A DNA stretch of 64,000 bases from Chthonomonadaceae bacterium. GTDB lineage: Bacteria > Armatimonadota > Fimbriimonadia > Fimbriimonadales > Fimbriimonadaceae. Below the pieces are notes generated by a model. The model was not told the DNA's origin, made no database searches, and saw only the letters and a program-made list of their open reading frames with translations. Position 1 is the first letter of the stretch, and the number at the start of each line of letters is the position of its first letter. Of the stretch, positions 55,962 to 64,000 are shown one piece after another. The stretch lies in NCBI GenBank assembly GCA_015709495.1, contig CP054189.1, positions 2,108,001-2,172,000 on the forward strand. The letters are read 5' to 3'. The position numbers and the translations under genes are program-made.

Positions 55962-57374
55962 TCAAGGTCGCTTCCAAGGTTTCGATTCTACGTTCCCCAG
56001 CCCCTTTTCGGCCATCAGCCGTTCGATGTCGGCGATCGTGCGGGGAGCGTCTTTGGAGAGGTTCACCGGGCCGCTTTCGCTCACGAGGATGTCGTCCTCG
56101 ATGCGAATCCCGATGTTCCACCACTTCTTGTCGCACGGACTCCCGTCCTTGATGTAGATGCCCGGTTCGACGGTCAGGCAAACGCCGGGCACGAACGTCC
56201 CTGGAAGCGGGTCGTGGACGTCGAGTCCGATCCCATGTCCAAACCCGTGCATGTAGTATCGATTCAACTCGCGGGCGCTTGCGATGAGTCCGAGCGAGAT
56301 GAGCCCCTCGGCCAGCTTCTGTGACACGATGTTGCCGACGCTGCCCGGATTGCCCCCGGGTTTGCAGGCGGCGATACCGGCTTCTTGGGCCGCGAGCACG
56401 ACTTCATAGATCGCGCGTTGTTCAGGGCTGAACTTGCCACCCACCGGAAAGCTCCTCGTGACATCGGCGCTGTAGCCGTGATACTCCCCCGCCGTATCCA
56501 TGCAGATCATGTCGCCCAGTTCCGTCTTGCGGCGGTTGGACTGGTAGTGGAGGATGGTGCTGTTCGGCCCGGAGCCGACGATGGGGGGATATCCGGGGTA
56601 CTCGCAGCCCTCCCTTGCGAAGACGTATTGCACAAGCGCGCTGATGTGCCACTCTCTCATGCCGGGCTCGATGGACCGCATGGCCTCGACGTGGGCCAGC
56701 GCCGAGATTTCCGCCGCCTTGCGGATCAGTTCGATTTCTTTGGGCGACTTCACCCCCCGCATGGCGCTCAGCTTCTGCCTGAGGTTCACGCCTGACCCGA
56801 AAGCCGCGCCCCCGCGCCAGGTCTCGAATTGCGTGATCATCCTGCCCAATCCGCCCCCCGTTGCTTGCGGGGGAACCGAGACGCTGAGCTTGCGTTGGCT
56901 GGCCGCTCCGGCGGCAAGTTGGAGCACCTTCTGAAACTCAGAATTGGGGGCCGCAGCCTCGACTCCCAGCAGCGTGCGCGCGTTCTCCGACCCCATCCGA
57001 TAGCCTTCCCATGTCAACGAAAAGCTGTTGGCCTCGTTGACGAAGAGCACTTCGGTCACAGTCCGGCCACCCAACTCGAATCCGTCGGGCGCTAGGATCA
57101 AGGCGGCGTCGGGTTCTCCGAATCCGGTGAGATACAGGAAGTTGGAGTCGCCACGAAACACGAAGTCGACGTCGTTGTTTCGGTTCCGGGTCGGATTGGT
57201 GAAGAGTACCGCGAGGCTCCCAGGACCCATCGCCTTCTTCACTTCTTTACGCCGAGCCCGGAATTCGTCGGGAGGGAGCGTGTCGGCCTCGTAGACCGGA
57301 TAAGGGGTTGACTGCGCAAGGATCGCCGCCGATGCAGAGACCCAGAACGTCAAAGAAATCGCTCGAAGCCGCAT
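55962..57374 (-). CDS. Xaa-Pro aminopeptidase (M24B), secreted
   Basis: 470 residues with a signal peptide (to about residue 21), an N-terminal aminopeptidase-P domain (RRKEVKKAMGPGSLAVLF, FLYLTGF) and the pita-bread catalytic domain. Metal ligands are seen in MICMDTAGEYHGYSADVTRSFP, HGFGHGIGLDVHD, CLTVEPGIYI and GIRIEDDILV. Removes N-terminal residues before proline; the signal peptide suggests a periplasmic form, possibly serving peptide catabolism with the DUF885 peptidase downstream. Confidence 0.92.
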   Translation of the reverse strand: MRLRAISLTFWVSASAAILAQSTPYPVYEADTLPPDEFRARRKEVKKAMGPGSLAVLFTNPTRNRNNDVDFVFRGDSNFLYLTGFGEPDAALILAPDGFELGGRTVTEVLFVNEANSFSLTWEGYRMGSENARTLLGVEAAAPNSEFQKVLQLAAGAASQRKLSVSVPPQATGGGLGRMITQFETWRGGAAFGSGVNLRQKLSAMRGVKSPKEIELIRKAAEISALAHVEAMRSIEPGMREWHISALVQYVFAREGCEYPGYPPIVGSGPNSTILHYQSNRRKTELGDMICMDTAGEYHGYSADVTRSFPVGGKFSPEQRAIYEVVLAAQEAGIAACKPGGNPGSVGNIVSQKLAEGLISLGLIASARELNRYYMHGFGHGIGLDVHDPLPGTFVPGVCLTVEPGIYIKDGSPCDKKWWNIGIRIEDDILVSESGPVNLSKDAPRTIADIERLMAEKGLGNVESKPWKRP

Positions 57375-57428
57375 GAGGACAGTTTCGCCGTCCTCGCGTA
57401 GGAGTCCTGCCCGATTGGGCCGAGCGGC

Positions 57429-59108
57429 CTACGCGGCGCGCAGAGCGTTGCGAGCGCCTTCTTCTGACCAGGCGTCGAAACTCGGCGAGAACCAGTCGAT
57501 CCCCCAGAGTTCGAACGGCGTCGGGACGCCCCCTGGCCCGTAGTGGCGGACGAGCTTCCTGGCGAGCGCGTCCACGCTCCGTTGAGTCAGCGCGCGCACC
57601 TTTTCAGACGGCTCGGACTTGAAGCTGACTTGGCCCTCGTGGTGGACGAAGACGTCGGTGGCGACGAGTAGCCGGAAACCCGCCTTCCTCAGCCGCCATG
57701 AGAGGTCGAGGTCGTCCATTCCGAGGAACAGCTCTTCATCGAGCCACTCCAATGCCTGCAAAACTGGTCTGCGTAGCATCATGCAGAACCCGATGAGGAT
57801 TCGTGATTCGATCGCATGGCGAGCGTTGGCGCGGGCAATATGCGCTGCGACCGAGTCGTAGGAGTGCTGCCCCGAGGTGCCCATGGGGAGGTGCAACTCC
57901 AGCTTCTGCAAGCCTGCGACGTAATCAGAAAGGGGGCCGACCGCGCCTACGTCGGGCTGGTCAAAGTGTTGCCTGAGCCTTGCGAGCCATCCTTCTGTCA
58001 CGACCGTATCGGGGTTGAGGAGAACGACAAAGTCACCGGTCGAAGCTTTCAAACCCGCATTGGTCCCACCCGAAAATCCCAGGTTCTCAGAGTTCAACAG
58101 GACGCGGATGCGGGGGTCGGCCTGGGCGATTCCGCGGAGAACGTCCGCCGTCCCATCGCGCGAAGCATTGTCGACAAGGATGATCTCGTCGTCGAGCCCG
58201 AGATATCGCAGCACGCTCTCGACGCAGGGACCGATCGTCCGCATCGAGTTGTACGTGAGAATCACCACGGAGATCGAGTCGGATTGCGAATGCTCCGTTC
58301 GTTCGGACTCCGCGTGCGAAGGGTTGCCGGCGATATGTCCGAACCCGTACATCGAAGGATGCGGGCGTACGGTGCCCGCCTCGTCGCGAAGCCCGTCGGG
58401 AATGAACTGGCCCTGCCACTTGGCGATCAAGGTTCTCAGGGGCACGACTTCCCTGGCGTCGCGTCGCAAGGAAGGACTGTTTGGGGAGACCGCGAACTCA
58501 GATTCCCGCCGTACGCAAAGCCTCCAGTTCTGAGATCGGAGCGCAAGGCAGAGCGCGAAGCCAAGCAGGGGCTCGGGGACTTCGGGGTCCCACCCGCCCA
58601 CTCCCCAAAAACAAGGCTTCCGAATCAGAAGGCAGTCGATGTGGACAGCAGAGCAGAGGTCAGTGCTTCCGCCGTCGGGAACCGGAGTTCTGAGAATGGG
58701 CTGGCGAGTCATTCGATCTTCGATCAGCGCGAACCCGTTGGGGAGCGCTTCGCCCTGAACCGTGCGGAGCGAAGGGGTTGCGCCTGCGATCGCGATGTCC
58801 TCTTGCCAATCGCCGGCAAGGGAAGCGAAGTCGGGCGCAGGCCCCCCAACGCCGAACGGCAAGAAGAGCAGGAGTTCGCCCTTGGCTCTCTTCGCGGCGG
58901 CATTGAGAGCGGTCGCCAGGTTCTCGGAATCGTTGCGGCCCGCCTCGACACATTCCCAAGCTCCCGGCCAAGCGGCCTCAGCGGCGGCGAGAAACGCCTG
59001 CGTGGGCTTGGAGTCGAAGCCCACGATAAGGCTCACCTTTGGGTCGGTTGCGGCTTGGCTCTGGTCGAGAGCCTCTCCAACCTCCAAAGCGCGGATTCTC
59101 ATTCCCAT
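57429..59108 (-). CDS. glycosyltransferase family 2 protein, tandem domains
   Basis: 559 residues. The C-terminal half is a GT2 domain: SVVILTYNSMRTIGPCVESVL, DEIILVDNASRDGTADVLR, ENLGFSGGTNAGLKASTGDFVVLLNPDTV and EELFLGMDDLDLSWRLRKAGF (rhamnosyltransferase-like WbbL type). The N-terminal 270 residues look like a diverged second GT-A domain (KVSLIVGFDSKP, ELLLFLPFG). ATG 59108 has GAGGAG upstream; longer frames run into the preceding gene. Last of the glycan cassette. Confidence 0.85.
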   Translation of the reverse strand: MGMRIRALEVGEALDQSQAATDPKVSLIVGFDSKPTQAFLAAAEAAWPGAWECVEAGRNDSENLATALNAAAKRAKGELLLFLPFGVGGPAPDFASLAGDWQEDIAIAGATPSLRTVQGEALPNGFALIEDRMTRQPILRTPVPDGGSTDLCSAVHIDCLLIRKPCFWGVGGWDPEVPEPLLGFALCLALRSQNWRLCVRRESEFAVSPNSPSLRRDAREVVPLRTLIAKWQGQFIPDGLRDEAGTVRPHPSMYGFGHIAGNPSHAESERTEHSQSDSISVVILTYNSMRTIGPCVESVLRYLGLDDEIILVDNASRDGTADVLRGIAQADPRIRVLLNSENLGFSGGTNAGLKASTGDFVVLLNPDTVVTEGWLARLRQHFDQPDVGAVGPLSDYVAGLQKLELHLPMGTSGQHSYDSVAAHIARANARHAIESRILIGFCMMLRRPVLQALEWLDEELFLGMDDLDLSWRLRKAGFRLLVATDVFVHHEGQVSFKSEPSEKVRALTQRSVDALARKLVRHYGPGGVPTPFELWGIDWFSPSFDAWSEEGARNALRAA

Positions 59109-59112
59109 CGTT

Positions 59113-59784
59113 TCAACTCCTCTTGGGAAGGCGCTTGGACAAGACGCCGTATTCCCCAGCCCGAAGCTTTTGCTCGCTGAACATCGTGTGGATCGGACGG
59201 ATGCCAAACCCACCCAGAAAGAAGGCCAGCGGCCAACCCCTTTCCATCGCCTGCTGCTCGACCTTGGTCGAAGGAATCGCATCGAGTAGCTTCATCTGGT
59301 CGAGCTTCAGCAAGGACTCGCGGCTCGCGGCGAACATCGGGCCGAATACGCCGAGCGGCGGGACCCGGTCGGTGCGGTACTGCTGACGAATGAACTCGAG
59401 CTGCCCCTCCTCATCCCATTGGAGAGGGAAGGTGAGCCAAGGCACGCAGCCGACGCCGTAGGTCAGGCGCGAGGTGAACGCCTCCGTCCAGCCGGGTTCT
59501 TTCGGGCGCGCGCTGTCCTGCAAGAAAATGTAAGAGTCCGCGGCGAGCTTCCGAAAGGCGTGCAGGTACGCGCCCGTGTCATATCCCTTGTAGGGGGTCT
59601 GATCGACGGACAGTCGAAGCGGGCCGGAGTAGGCGGCGAGGGTCGAAAGGTACTCCTGCGCTTCCGGAGCCGACGACTGCGTATCGACGATCACGACTTC
59701 ATGGCCGCCATCCCCGCATTCCTCGATCGACCGGATCAGCTCAGGCAGAAACCTGTGTCCGTTGTTCGTGGCGACGACGATCAT
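59113..59784 (-). CDS. glycosyltransferase-like protein
   Basis: 223 residues beginning MIVVATNNGHRFLPELIRSI with HEVVIVDTQSS, YKGYDTGAYLHAFRKLAADSYIFLQDSARP, reminiscent of a GT-A fold (YDTGAY and FLQDS in place of the usual DxD). No established family is recognised. Its start overlaps the GDPD-like gene by 44 bases, and it ends 4 bases before the GT2 start. Confidence 0.65.
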   Translation of the reverse strand: MIVVATNNGHRFLPELIRSIEECGDGGHEVVIVDTQSSAPEAQEYLSTLAAYSGPLRLSVDQTPYKGYDTGAYLHAFRKLAADSYIFLQDSARPKEPGWTEAFTSRLTYGVGCVPWLTFPLQWDEEGQLEFIRQQYRTDRVPPLGVFGPMFAASRESLLKLDQMKLLDAIPSTKVEQQAMERGWPLAFFLGGFGIRPIHTMFSEQKLRAGEYGVLSKRLPKRS

Positions 59785-60361
59785 GTGCCCACCTCTCCGG
59801 GTAATCGGTGCAGACGCCCTCGAAGCCGAGGTACCGCGTGTAATCGATGAACAGGTCTTCGAGCTGCCATCCGTGCAGTTCGGGCGAGACCAAGTAGCCA
59901 TGCCGCACCGAGATCGGAAGGTCGTCGGTGTCTCGAACGTAGTCGAGCCACACCCCATAGAACGGCCCTTCGATTCGTTCGTACCGACTGGTTCTGGCAA
60001 GGGTTCGGAGCCCCAGCTTCTCCGCCCGCAGCATGTCGGGCACGATGAGGTCGGCGGCGAGAACTCGGCTGAGCGGCACATGGGCGCATTCGAGACTGCG
60101 GACCGCATGATCGACGATGCCGCTCTCTTTGAAGTCGAGGATCAGGGGGCCGCTGAATCCCGCCAGTAGCGACTCGAGTTTGGGACATCTCTCAGGGTCG
60201 AAGTGGGCGTCGTGAGCGGCGAACAACGTCCCGTCGAGCGAGCGCGCATCGACTTCGATCCCCCATCCATTCGCCGCGGCTCGCGCCACCTGATCGGGGG
60301 TGTTGGCACGATGGACGTAAACCGTGGACGTGCCGTCGGTAATGGGCTCGTAGGCTCCCAT
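59741..60361 (-). CDS. glycerophosphodiester phosphodiesterase-like protein
   Basis: 206 residues with a GDPD-like core: VHRANTP (His-Arg), WGIEVDARSLDGTLFAAHD (Glu, Asp, His-Asp), GPLILDFKESG, and FEGVCTDYP at the C-terminus. Family members hydrolyse glycerophosphodiesters; those in glycan clusters may act on lipid or phosphodiester-linked sugars. No signal peptide. One of five closely spaced genes. Confidence 0.75.
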   Translation of the reverse strand: MGAYEPITDGTSTVYVHRANTPDQVARAAANGWGIEVDARSLDGTLFAAHDAHFDPERCPKLESLLAGFSGPLILDFKESGIVDHAVRSLECAHVPLSRVLAADLIVPDMLRAEKLGLRTLARTSRYERIEGPFYGVWLDYVRDTDDLPISVRHGYLVSPELHGWQLEDLFIDYTRYLGFEGVCTDYPERWAHDRRRHEQRTQVSA

Positions 60362-61060
60362 TTATGCGGCCACCTGATCGTAATGTCGTTGGAGGTCCTC
60401 GGGCGTCCCGATTCCGAACATCTCGGTCACAGGGAACGTTCGCACAAAGAGCTCTTCTGTGAGTTCATTGAACACCGGGCAAACGTAGAACTCGCCCCGT
60501 ACTCGCTTATCGGCCTGGATCATTCGATTCGCTCCCCGTACCCAGTCCGATCCGCGCCGGAAGGAGTACACGCCGACCGTCGCCCAGTTGCTGATCGGCC
60601 GCTTTTCCGCGACCTCGACGACTCGGCCGTTCTCTTCGCGGGCATAGCTCCACTTCGACTCGGTGGAGGGGAAGGTCATGATTCCGGCCTCCGACTCGTT
60701 CAGGAACCGCAACCAGGCCTCCTTGTCGTAGCGAACGTACTGGTCGCTGTTGGCGATGAGGAGCGGCTCGTCGGAATCGATAAACGTCTCGGCGTGCAGG
60801 ACGGTGCAGGCCGCCCCTTCCGTGGGCCGCTGCACAGGGATAAACGCCACATCCGAACGGTACGGCAGGTTGGTGTTTTGCAGGTGCGCGAGGTGTTCGA
60901 GTCGGCACAAGAGGTAATACTTCGCGCCGGGGACTTCGAGGTTGTCCAGCACGTGCTCGATCATCGACCGGCCTTTGATGGGGATGAACGGCTTGGGGAT
61001 CGAATACCCCGCTGCGACGAAACGCGAGCCTGCGCCGGCCATCGGGATCACAACGTTCAC
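60362..61060 (-). CDS. sugar nucleotidyltransferase-like protein
   Basis: 232 residues of the NTP-transferase family: MNVVIPMAGAGSRF (nucleotide loop), YSIPKPFIPIKGRSMIEHVLDNL, LIANSDQYVRYD and FPSTESKWSYARE. Activates a sugar or similar group with an NTP. GTG start overlaps the HAD gene stop (GTGA). Together with the HAD gene it resembles modules that make an activated precursor for a capsule or surface glycan. Confidence 0.85.
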   Translation of the reverse strand: MNVVIPMAGAGSRFVAAGYSIPKPFIPIKGRSMIEHVLDNLEVPGAKYYLLCRLEHLAHLQNTNLPYRSDVAFIPVQRPTEGAACTVLHAETFIDSDEPLLIANSDQYVRYDKEAWLRFLNESEAGIMTFPSTESKWSYAREENGRVVEVAEKRPISNWATVGVYSFRRGSDWVRGANRMIQADKRVRGEFYVCPVFNELTEELFVRTFPVTEMFGIGTPEDLQRHYDQVAA

Positions 61061-61695
61061 GCGGCCCTCCTAAGCTCCTGGGGTTCTTCGAGAATACGAT
61101 TGAGCAATGTAACGTTTACCTCCTGGGGGCCAGAAACGGCGATGACCGAGCGAGGGCCCGCGGCTTCGGCTGCTTGCAGACCGATGGGGGAGTCTTCGAC
61201 GATCGTCGATTCGTAGGGCTGCAGGCCGAGTCGCTGGCAGGCCGCCCAATAGATGTCGGGGTAGGGCTTGTTGTTGGAGACGGCCTCATTGCCGAGCACC
61301 AAGTGGGGCAGCCGCTCGACCCCGACCGCTTTCAGCATCCGCCCTACGCTCTCGGTGATCGCGTTGGAACAGACACCGATCTTGAGTCCCGACAGCCGGA
61401 GAATCTCCAGAAGCTCGACCTTCGTGGAGTCGGGCTCGATGCGATCTTCGATCAGCTCGATCGTGTACTTCTGCTTGGCCTGGTGGACCGGCTCGTGCGC
61501 GTCCAAGGGCAGTTTGCCTTCCTCGCTGAGGCGCTTCAGCTTGACCGCCGTAGGCAGCCCGTTGAAGCCAGCGAGGTGTTCTTCATAGGGGATAGGGCAG
61601 CCATAAGGCTCAAGCGCCCGGTTGAGCGCCTCGAAGTGCAAATCGCACGCGTTGACGAGGACTCCGTCGAGATCGAAGAGTACGGCTCGAAGCAT
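61057..61695 (-). CDS. HAD-family phosphatase/phosphomutase-like
   Basis: 212-residue HAD hydrolase, subfamily IA: nucleophile DLDGVLVN, motif II VCSNAI, Lys and motif IV KPYPDIYWAACQRLG, EDSPIGLQAAEAAG. Beta-phosphoglucomutase-like cap. First gene of the five-gene cassette and probably supplies a dephosphorylated or isomerised sugar for the nucleotidyltransferase. Confidence 0.87.
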   Translation of the reverse strand: MLRAVLFDLDGVLVNACDLHFEALNRALEPYGCPIPYEEHLAGFNGLPTAVKLKRLSEEGKLPLDAHEPVHQAKQKYTIELIEDRIEPDSTKVELLEILRLSGLKIGVCSNAITESVGRMLKAVGVERLPHLVLGNEAVSNNKPYPDIYWAACQRLGLQPYESTIVEDSPIGLQAAEAAGPRSVIAVSGPQEVNVTLLNRILEEPQELRRAA

Positions 61696-61870
61696 TCGGT
61701 CACCAAAAGTTGATCGGTTGGAAACGCCGCGGCAGGGGACGCGCTCCGCGTTCCGTTCGGCTGTTCCCAGCAGAATTGTCGGCCCCTCGGCGGCGATTTG
61801 GAGGGGCGAAATTGGAGCGTCGAGTGCGCTTTCGGCAGAAAAACCCCTCCATGGGCCTACGCAGAGAAAG

Positions 61871-61884
61871 TTATCGTGTGATAA
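61871..61884. promoter_or_regulatory. palindromic operator candidate before feoA
   Basis: TTATC-GTGT-GATAA, a perfect inverted repeat ending 11 bases before the feoA ATG and merging with a -10-like GATAATATAT. Resembles half-sites bound by iron regulators (Fur/DtxR type), but the regulator is unknown. No ribosome site follows, so transcription might start very close to the ATG (leaderless). Confidence 0.5.
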
Positions 61885-61895
61885 TATATGTAGCC

Positions 61896-62159
61896 ATGAC
61901 TAAAGATGAGGTCACTGCGCGATCTTGGATCCTGCTGGACGCCCTTCCCTTAGGGAGACGGGCGATCGTACGCGCGATTCATCTGAAGGGCGCGGAGCGC
62001 AGGAGGCTGCTCGACCTTGGCTTCACGGTCGGCGCCCAAGTGGAGGCGGTCCAGCGGAGTCCCCTGGGTGATCCGGTGGCCTATCGAGTTCGGGGTTCGC
62101 TTTTGGCGCTCAGAGCCGAACAGGCAAGCGATATCGAGGTGGAGCCATGCGCGGCGTAG
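61896..62159 (+). CDS. feoA: ferrous iron transport protein FeoA
   Basis: 87-residue SH3-like protein: LPLGRRAIVRAIHLKGAERRRLLDLGFTVGAQV and PLGDPVAYRVRGSLLALRAEQA are typical of FeoA, which assists FeoB in Fe(II) uptake. ATG 61896 is chosen since longer frames begin in the promoter region. Overlaps feoB-N by 13 bases. Confidence 0.9.
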   Translation: MTKDEVTARSWILLDALPLGRRAIVRAIHLKGAERRRLLDLGFTVGAQVEAVQRSPLGDPVAYRVRGSLLALRAEQASDIEVEPCAA

Positions 62160-62992
62160 CCGAGGGAAGCGCCAAGGGTTGTGAGGGCTGCGCGAATTGC
62201 GGGCCGACTCTAATCACAGCCGGAATGAACCTCTCGGACTGCGACTATGTGGTAGCGCTCGCAGGGAATCCGAACACGGGGAAGAGCACCGTATTCAACG
62301 CCCTGACCGGACTTCGGCAGCACGTGGGGAACTGGCCTGGGAAAACCGTCCAGAGAGCGGAAGGCGCGATGGCGGTCGGCAAGGGGGATGCGAGAAAGAA
62401 GTACAAGATCGTCGACTTGCCGGGAACGTATTCGTTGCTCTCGCAAAGTACGGACGAAGAGATCGCCCGCGACTTCTTGCTGTTTGGAAGTCCTGACGTA
62501 ACGGTGATCGTCGTAGACGCAACCTGTTTGGAACGGAATCTCAACCTGGTGCTGCAGGTGCTGGAGATCACGAGCCGCGCAGTGGTGGCTTTGAACCTAA
62601 TGGATGAAGCGGAAAGGAACGGCCTGAAGGTCGATCCCCGGGCGCTGGCACGGGACCTGGGGGTACCCGTGATTCCCATGGCTGCCCGGCGCGGCCGTGG
62701 GGTTCGTGAGCTTGTGGCGGCGATCGGGGAGATCGCTGCTAAACCCAACGGCGCGCGGCCAAGGCCCTCGACTCCACTCCCGGCCAAACTGGAGTCGGCA
62801 ATTGAAGACCTCAGCCGTCAGATCCTCGAGGCGTACCCGAACCTCCCCAACGCAAGATGGATCGCACTCCGGCTGATCGAAGGCGATCCCAGCGTGACGC
62901 GGGAGGTCGAAGCCGGCACCCTCGGGCAGATTGGGCACGACCTGAGCGTGGAATCGACGCGGTCAAAGGCCGGCGTGGAGGCCGCATTGTGA
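62147..62992 (+). CDS. feoB: FeoB GTPase domain protein (split FeoB, N part)
   Basis: 281-residue cytoplasmic part of FeoB. G1 ALAGNPNTGKSTVFNALTG, G2 VGNWPGKTV, G3 DLPGTYSLL, G4 NLMDEAERNG, followed by the helical GDI-like region (SAIEDLSRQILEAYP, ALRLIEGD). An N-terminal extension has a Cys cluster (KGCEGCANCGP) not found in E. coli FeoB. The gene ends with a stop that overlaps the start of the membrane part (GTGA), so the transporter is made as two chains. Confidence 0.9.
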   Translation: MRGVAEGSAKGCEGCANCGPTLITAGMNLSDCDYVVALAGNPNTGKSTVFNALTGLRQHVGNWPGKTVQRAEGAMAVGKGDARKKYKIVDLPGTYSLLSQSTDEEIARDFLLFGSPDVTVIVVDATCLERNLNLVLQVLEITSRAVVALNLMDEAERNGLKVDPRALARDLGVPVIPMAARRGRGVRELVAAIGEIAAKPNGARPRPSTPLPAKLESAIEDLSRQILEAYPNLPNARWIALRLIEGDPSVTREVEAGTLGQIGHDLSVESTRSKAGVEAAL

Positions 62993-64000
62993 GCGCGGCC
63001 TCCCCAATTCTTTCGACCTCGCAGCGGTACCGCTCTGAATTCGGCGAAGGGATGCACGACGAGATCGTGGGCGCGCTTTACGAGGAAGCATCGCGCATCG
63101 CCTCGCGGGCCGTCTGGCAAGAGGGCGCGGAGCGCAAGCTGCGATGGGACCAGTGGCTCGATAAGGTCCTGACCAGCCGAATCTGGGGCTTTCCTGCGAT
63201 GGCGCTGCTGTTTGGCGCGGTCTTTTGGGTGACGATCACCGGCGCGAACGTCCCTTCGTCGTTGCTGGGCGACCTCTTGATGGGCACCGTTTACGGTTGG
63301 CTCCACCAGGGAGCGAACGCCCTCCACGCGCCGGAATGGCTGTCCGGATTCCTGATCGACGGCGTGTACCTGGCGATGGCGTGGGTCGTCAGCGTGATGC
63401 TTCCTCCGATGGCGATTTTCTTCCCGGTGTTTACGTTGCTTGAAGACCTTGGATACTTGCCGAGGGTGGCCTTCAATTTGGACCGGGCGTTCAAGGGAGC
63501 GGGCGCGCACGGAAAGCAGGCCCTCAGCATGATGATGGGGTTCGGGTGCAACGCTGCCGGGGTGGTGAGCACTCGAATCATCGACAGCCCGAGGGAGCGC
63601 CTGATTGCCATCCTCACGAACAACTTCTCGATCTGCAACGGCCGTTGGCCGACGCTGATCCTTATGGCCACGATCTTCGTCGCGGCCACCATGCCACCCG
63701 CGTTCGCGAGCGCAGTGGCCGCCGCAACGGTGGTCGGAATCGCCGCCCTGGGGGTGATCTTTACGCTCTTGACCTCGAAACTCCTTAGCAAGACCCTCTT
63801 GAAGGGCGAATCGTCGGTCTTCACCCTCGAACTGCCCCCCTACCGCCCGCCAAGGGTTCTCCAGACGCTCTACACTTCTCTGATCGACCGGACTCTGCTC
63901 GTCCTTTGGCGAGCGGTCGTGATGGCCGCGCCCGCAGGCGCCGTGATCTGGCTGATCTCCAACGTATCGGTCGCCGGAAACTCGATCGCGCACTGGATGG
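62989..64000 (+). CDS. feoB: FeoB membrane domain protein (split FeoB, C part), 3' truncated by window
   Basis: About 337 residues visible, open at the right edge. Starts with a cytoplasmic linker (about 1-75), then helices with the FeoB Gate core: VYLAMAWVVSVMLPPMAIFFP, LEDLGYLPRVAFNLDRAF, GFGCNAAGVVSTRIIDSPRE and LTNNFSICNGRWPTLI. The Gate motifs are of the variant class (GCNAAG and CNGRWP in place of GCNVPA and CGARLP). Forms the Fe(II) permeation path; continues beyond 64000. Confidence 0.88.
   Translation, partial: MSAASPILSTSQRYRSEFGEGMHDEIVGALYEEASRIASRAVWQEGAERKLRWDQWLDKVLTSRIWGFPAMALLFGAVFWVTITGANVPSSLLGDLLMGTVYGWLHQGANALHAPEWLSGFLIDGVYLAMAWVVSVMLPPMAIFFPVFTLLEDLGYLPRVAFNLDRAFKGAGAHGKQALSMMMGFGCNAAGVVSTRIIDSPRERLIAILTNNFSICNGRWPTLILMATIFVAATMPPAFASAVAAATVVGIAALGVIFTLLTSKLLSKTLLKGESSVFTLELPPYRPPRVLQTLYTSLIDRTLLVLWRAVVMAAPAGAVIWLISNVSVAGNSIAHWM

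Noticed and set aside
62989-62992. feoB frameshift (pseudogene)
   Set aside because: The GTGA overlap, a sensible start of the second frame and intact motifs in both parts support a natural split gene.

Overview
This window looks like chromosome of a GC-rich, diderm, flagellated bacterium. The combination of a TonB-dependent receptor, a PEP-CTERM protein, a type IV pseudopilin of the H-X9-DG kind, a DUF2092-like/cytochrome c fusion and a GC-rich gene style with ATGA/GTGA overlaps is most like Armatimonadota (Fimbriimonadia-type) or a neighbouring phylum. This placement is an inference from gene content; no rRNA or tRNA gene was seen. The density is about one gene per kilobase and nearly all genes are housekeeping or metabolic.

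Layout. 1-4.3 kb (minus): TonB receptor, YfiR-like periplasmic protein and a sensor histidine kinase that runs off the left edge, an envelope-sensing triad. 4.5-8.4 kb: a short pheT, a polytopic membrane protein and a TlpA-like thioredoxin closed by a clear terminator. 8.5-14.65 kb (plus): flagellar C-ring and export operon fliL-fliM-fliN-fliO-fliP-fliQ-fliR-flhB. 14.7-23.2 kb: a DUF2092-like/cytochrome c fusion, rpiB, smc, a flavin reductase-like protein, a pseudopilin, hpt and rho. 23.4-27.1 kb: an unusual three-gene cassette in which a secreted CHAT/caspase-like protein sits between two secreted proteins. Those two share a nearly identical 75-residue C-terminal module, and the middle of the cassette is AT-richer than its surroundings. 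27.2-38.3 kb: a Pro-rich secreted protein, an NAD-type isocitrate dehydrogenase, a degenerate phosphoglycerate-mutase-like protein, a large repeat (solenoid) plus HEAT protein, a lipoprotein, phenylalanine 4-hydroxylase, an AroE-like protein and an M42 peptidase.

38.3-45.8 kb (minus): the second flagellar operon, flgB-flgC-small ORF-fliE-fliF-fliG-fliH-fliI-fliJ-lytic transglycosylase-motE-like, preceded by a strong sigma-28 type promoter (TAAA-N16-GCCGATAA). A related -10-like element lies in front of fliM. The two operons together give the basal body rod and MS-ring, C-ring, ATPase and export gate; flagellin, hook, flhA and stator genes are not in the window. 46-50 kb (minus): a PEP-CTERM beta-propeller protein and a sugar ABC importer lacking its own ATPase.

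50-52.7 kb: threonine aldolase, then a REP-associated tyrosine transposase (RAYT) bracketed by two different tandem arrays of the same short palindrome in opposite orientation, a complete REP/RAYT unit. 52.7-57.4 kb: an isolated nuoB-nuoI pair, a DUF885 metallopeptidase, ogt and an Xaa-Pro aminopeptidase. 57.4-61.7 kb (minus): a five-gene surface-glycan type cassette (HAD phosphatase, nucleotidyltransferase, GDPD-like, two glycosyltransferase-like). 61.9-64 kb (plus): feoA and a FeoB split into separate GTPase and membrane genes, the latter cut by the right edge, behind a palindromic operator candidate.
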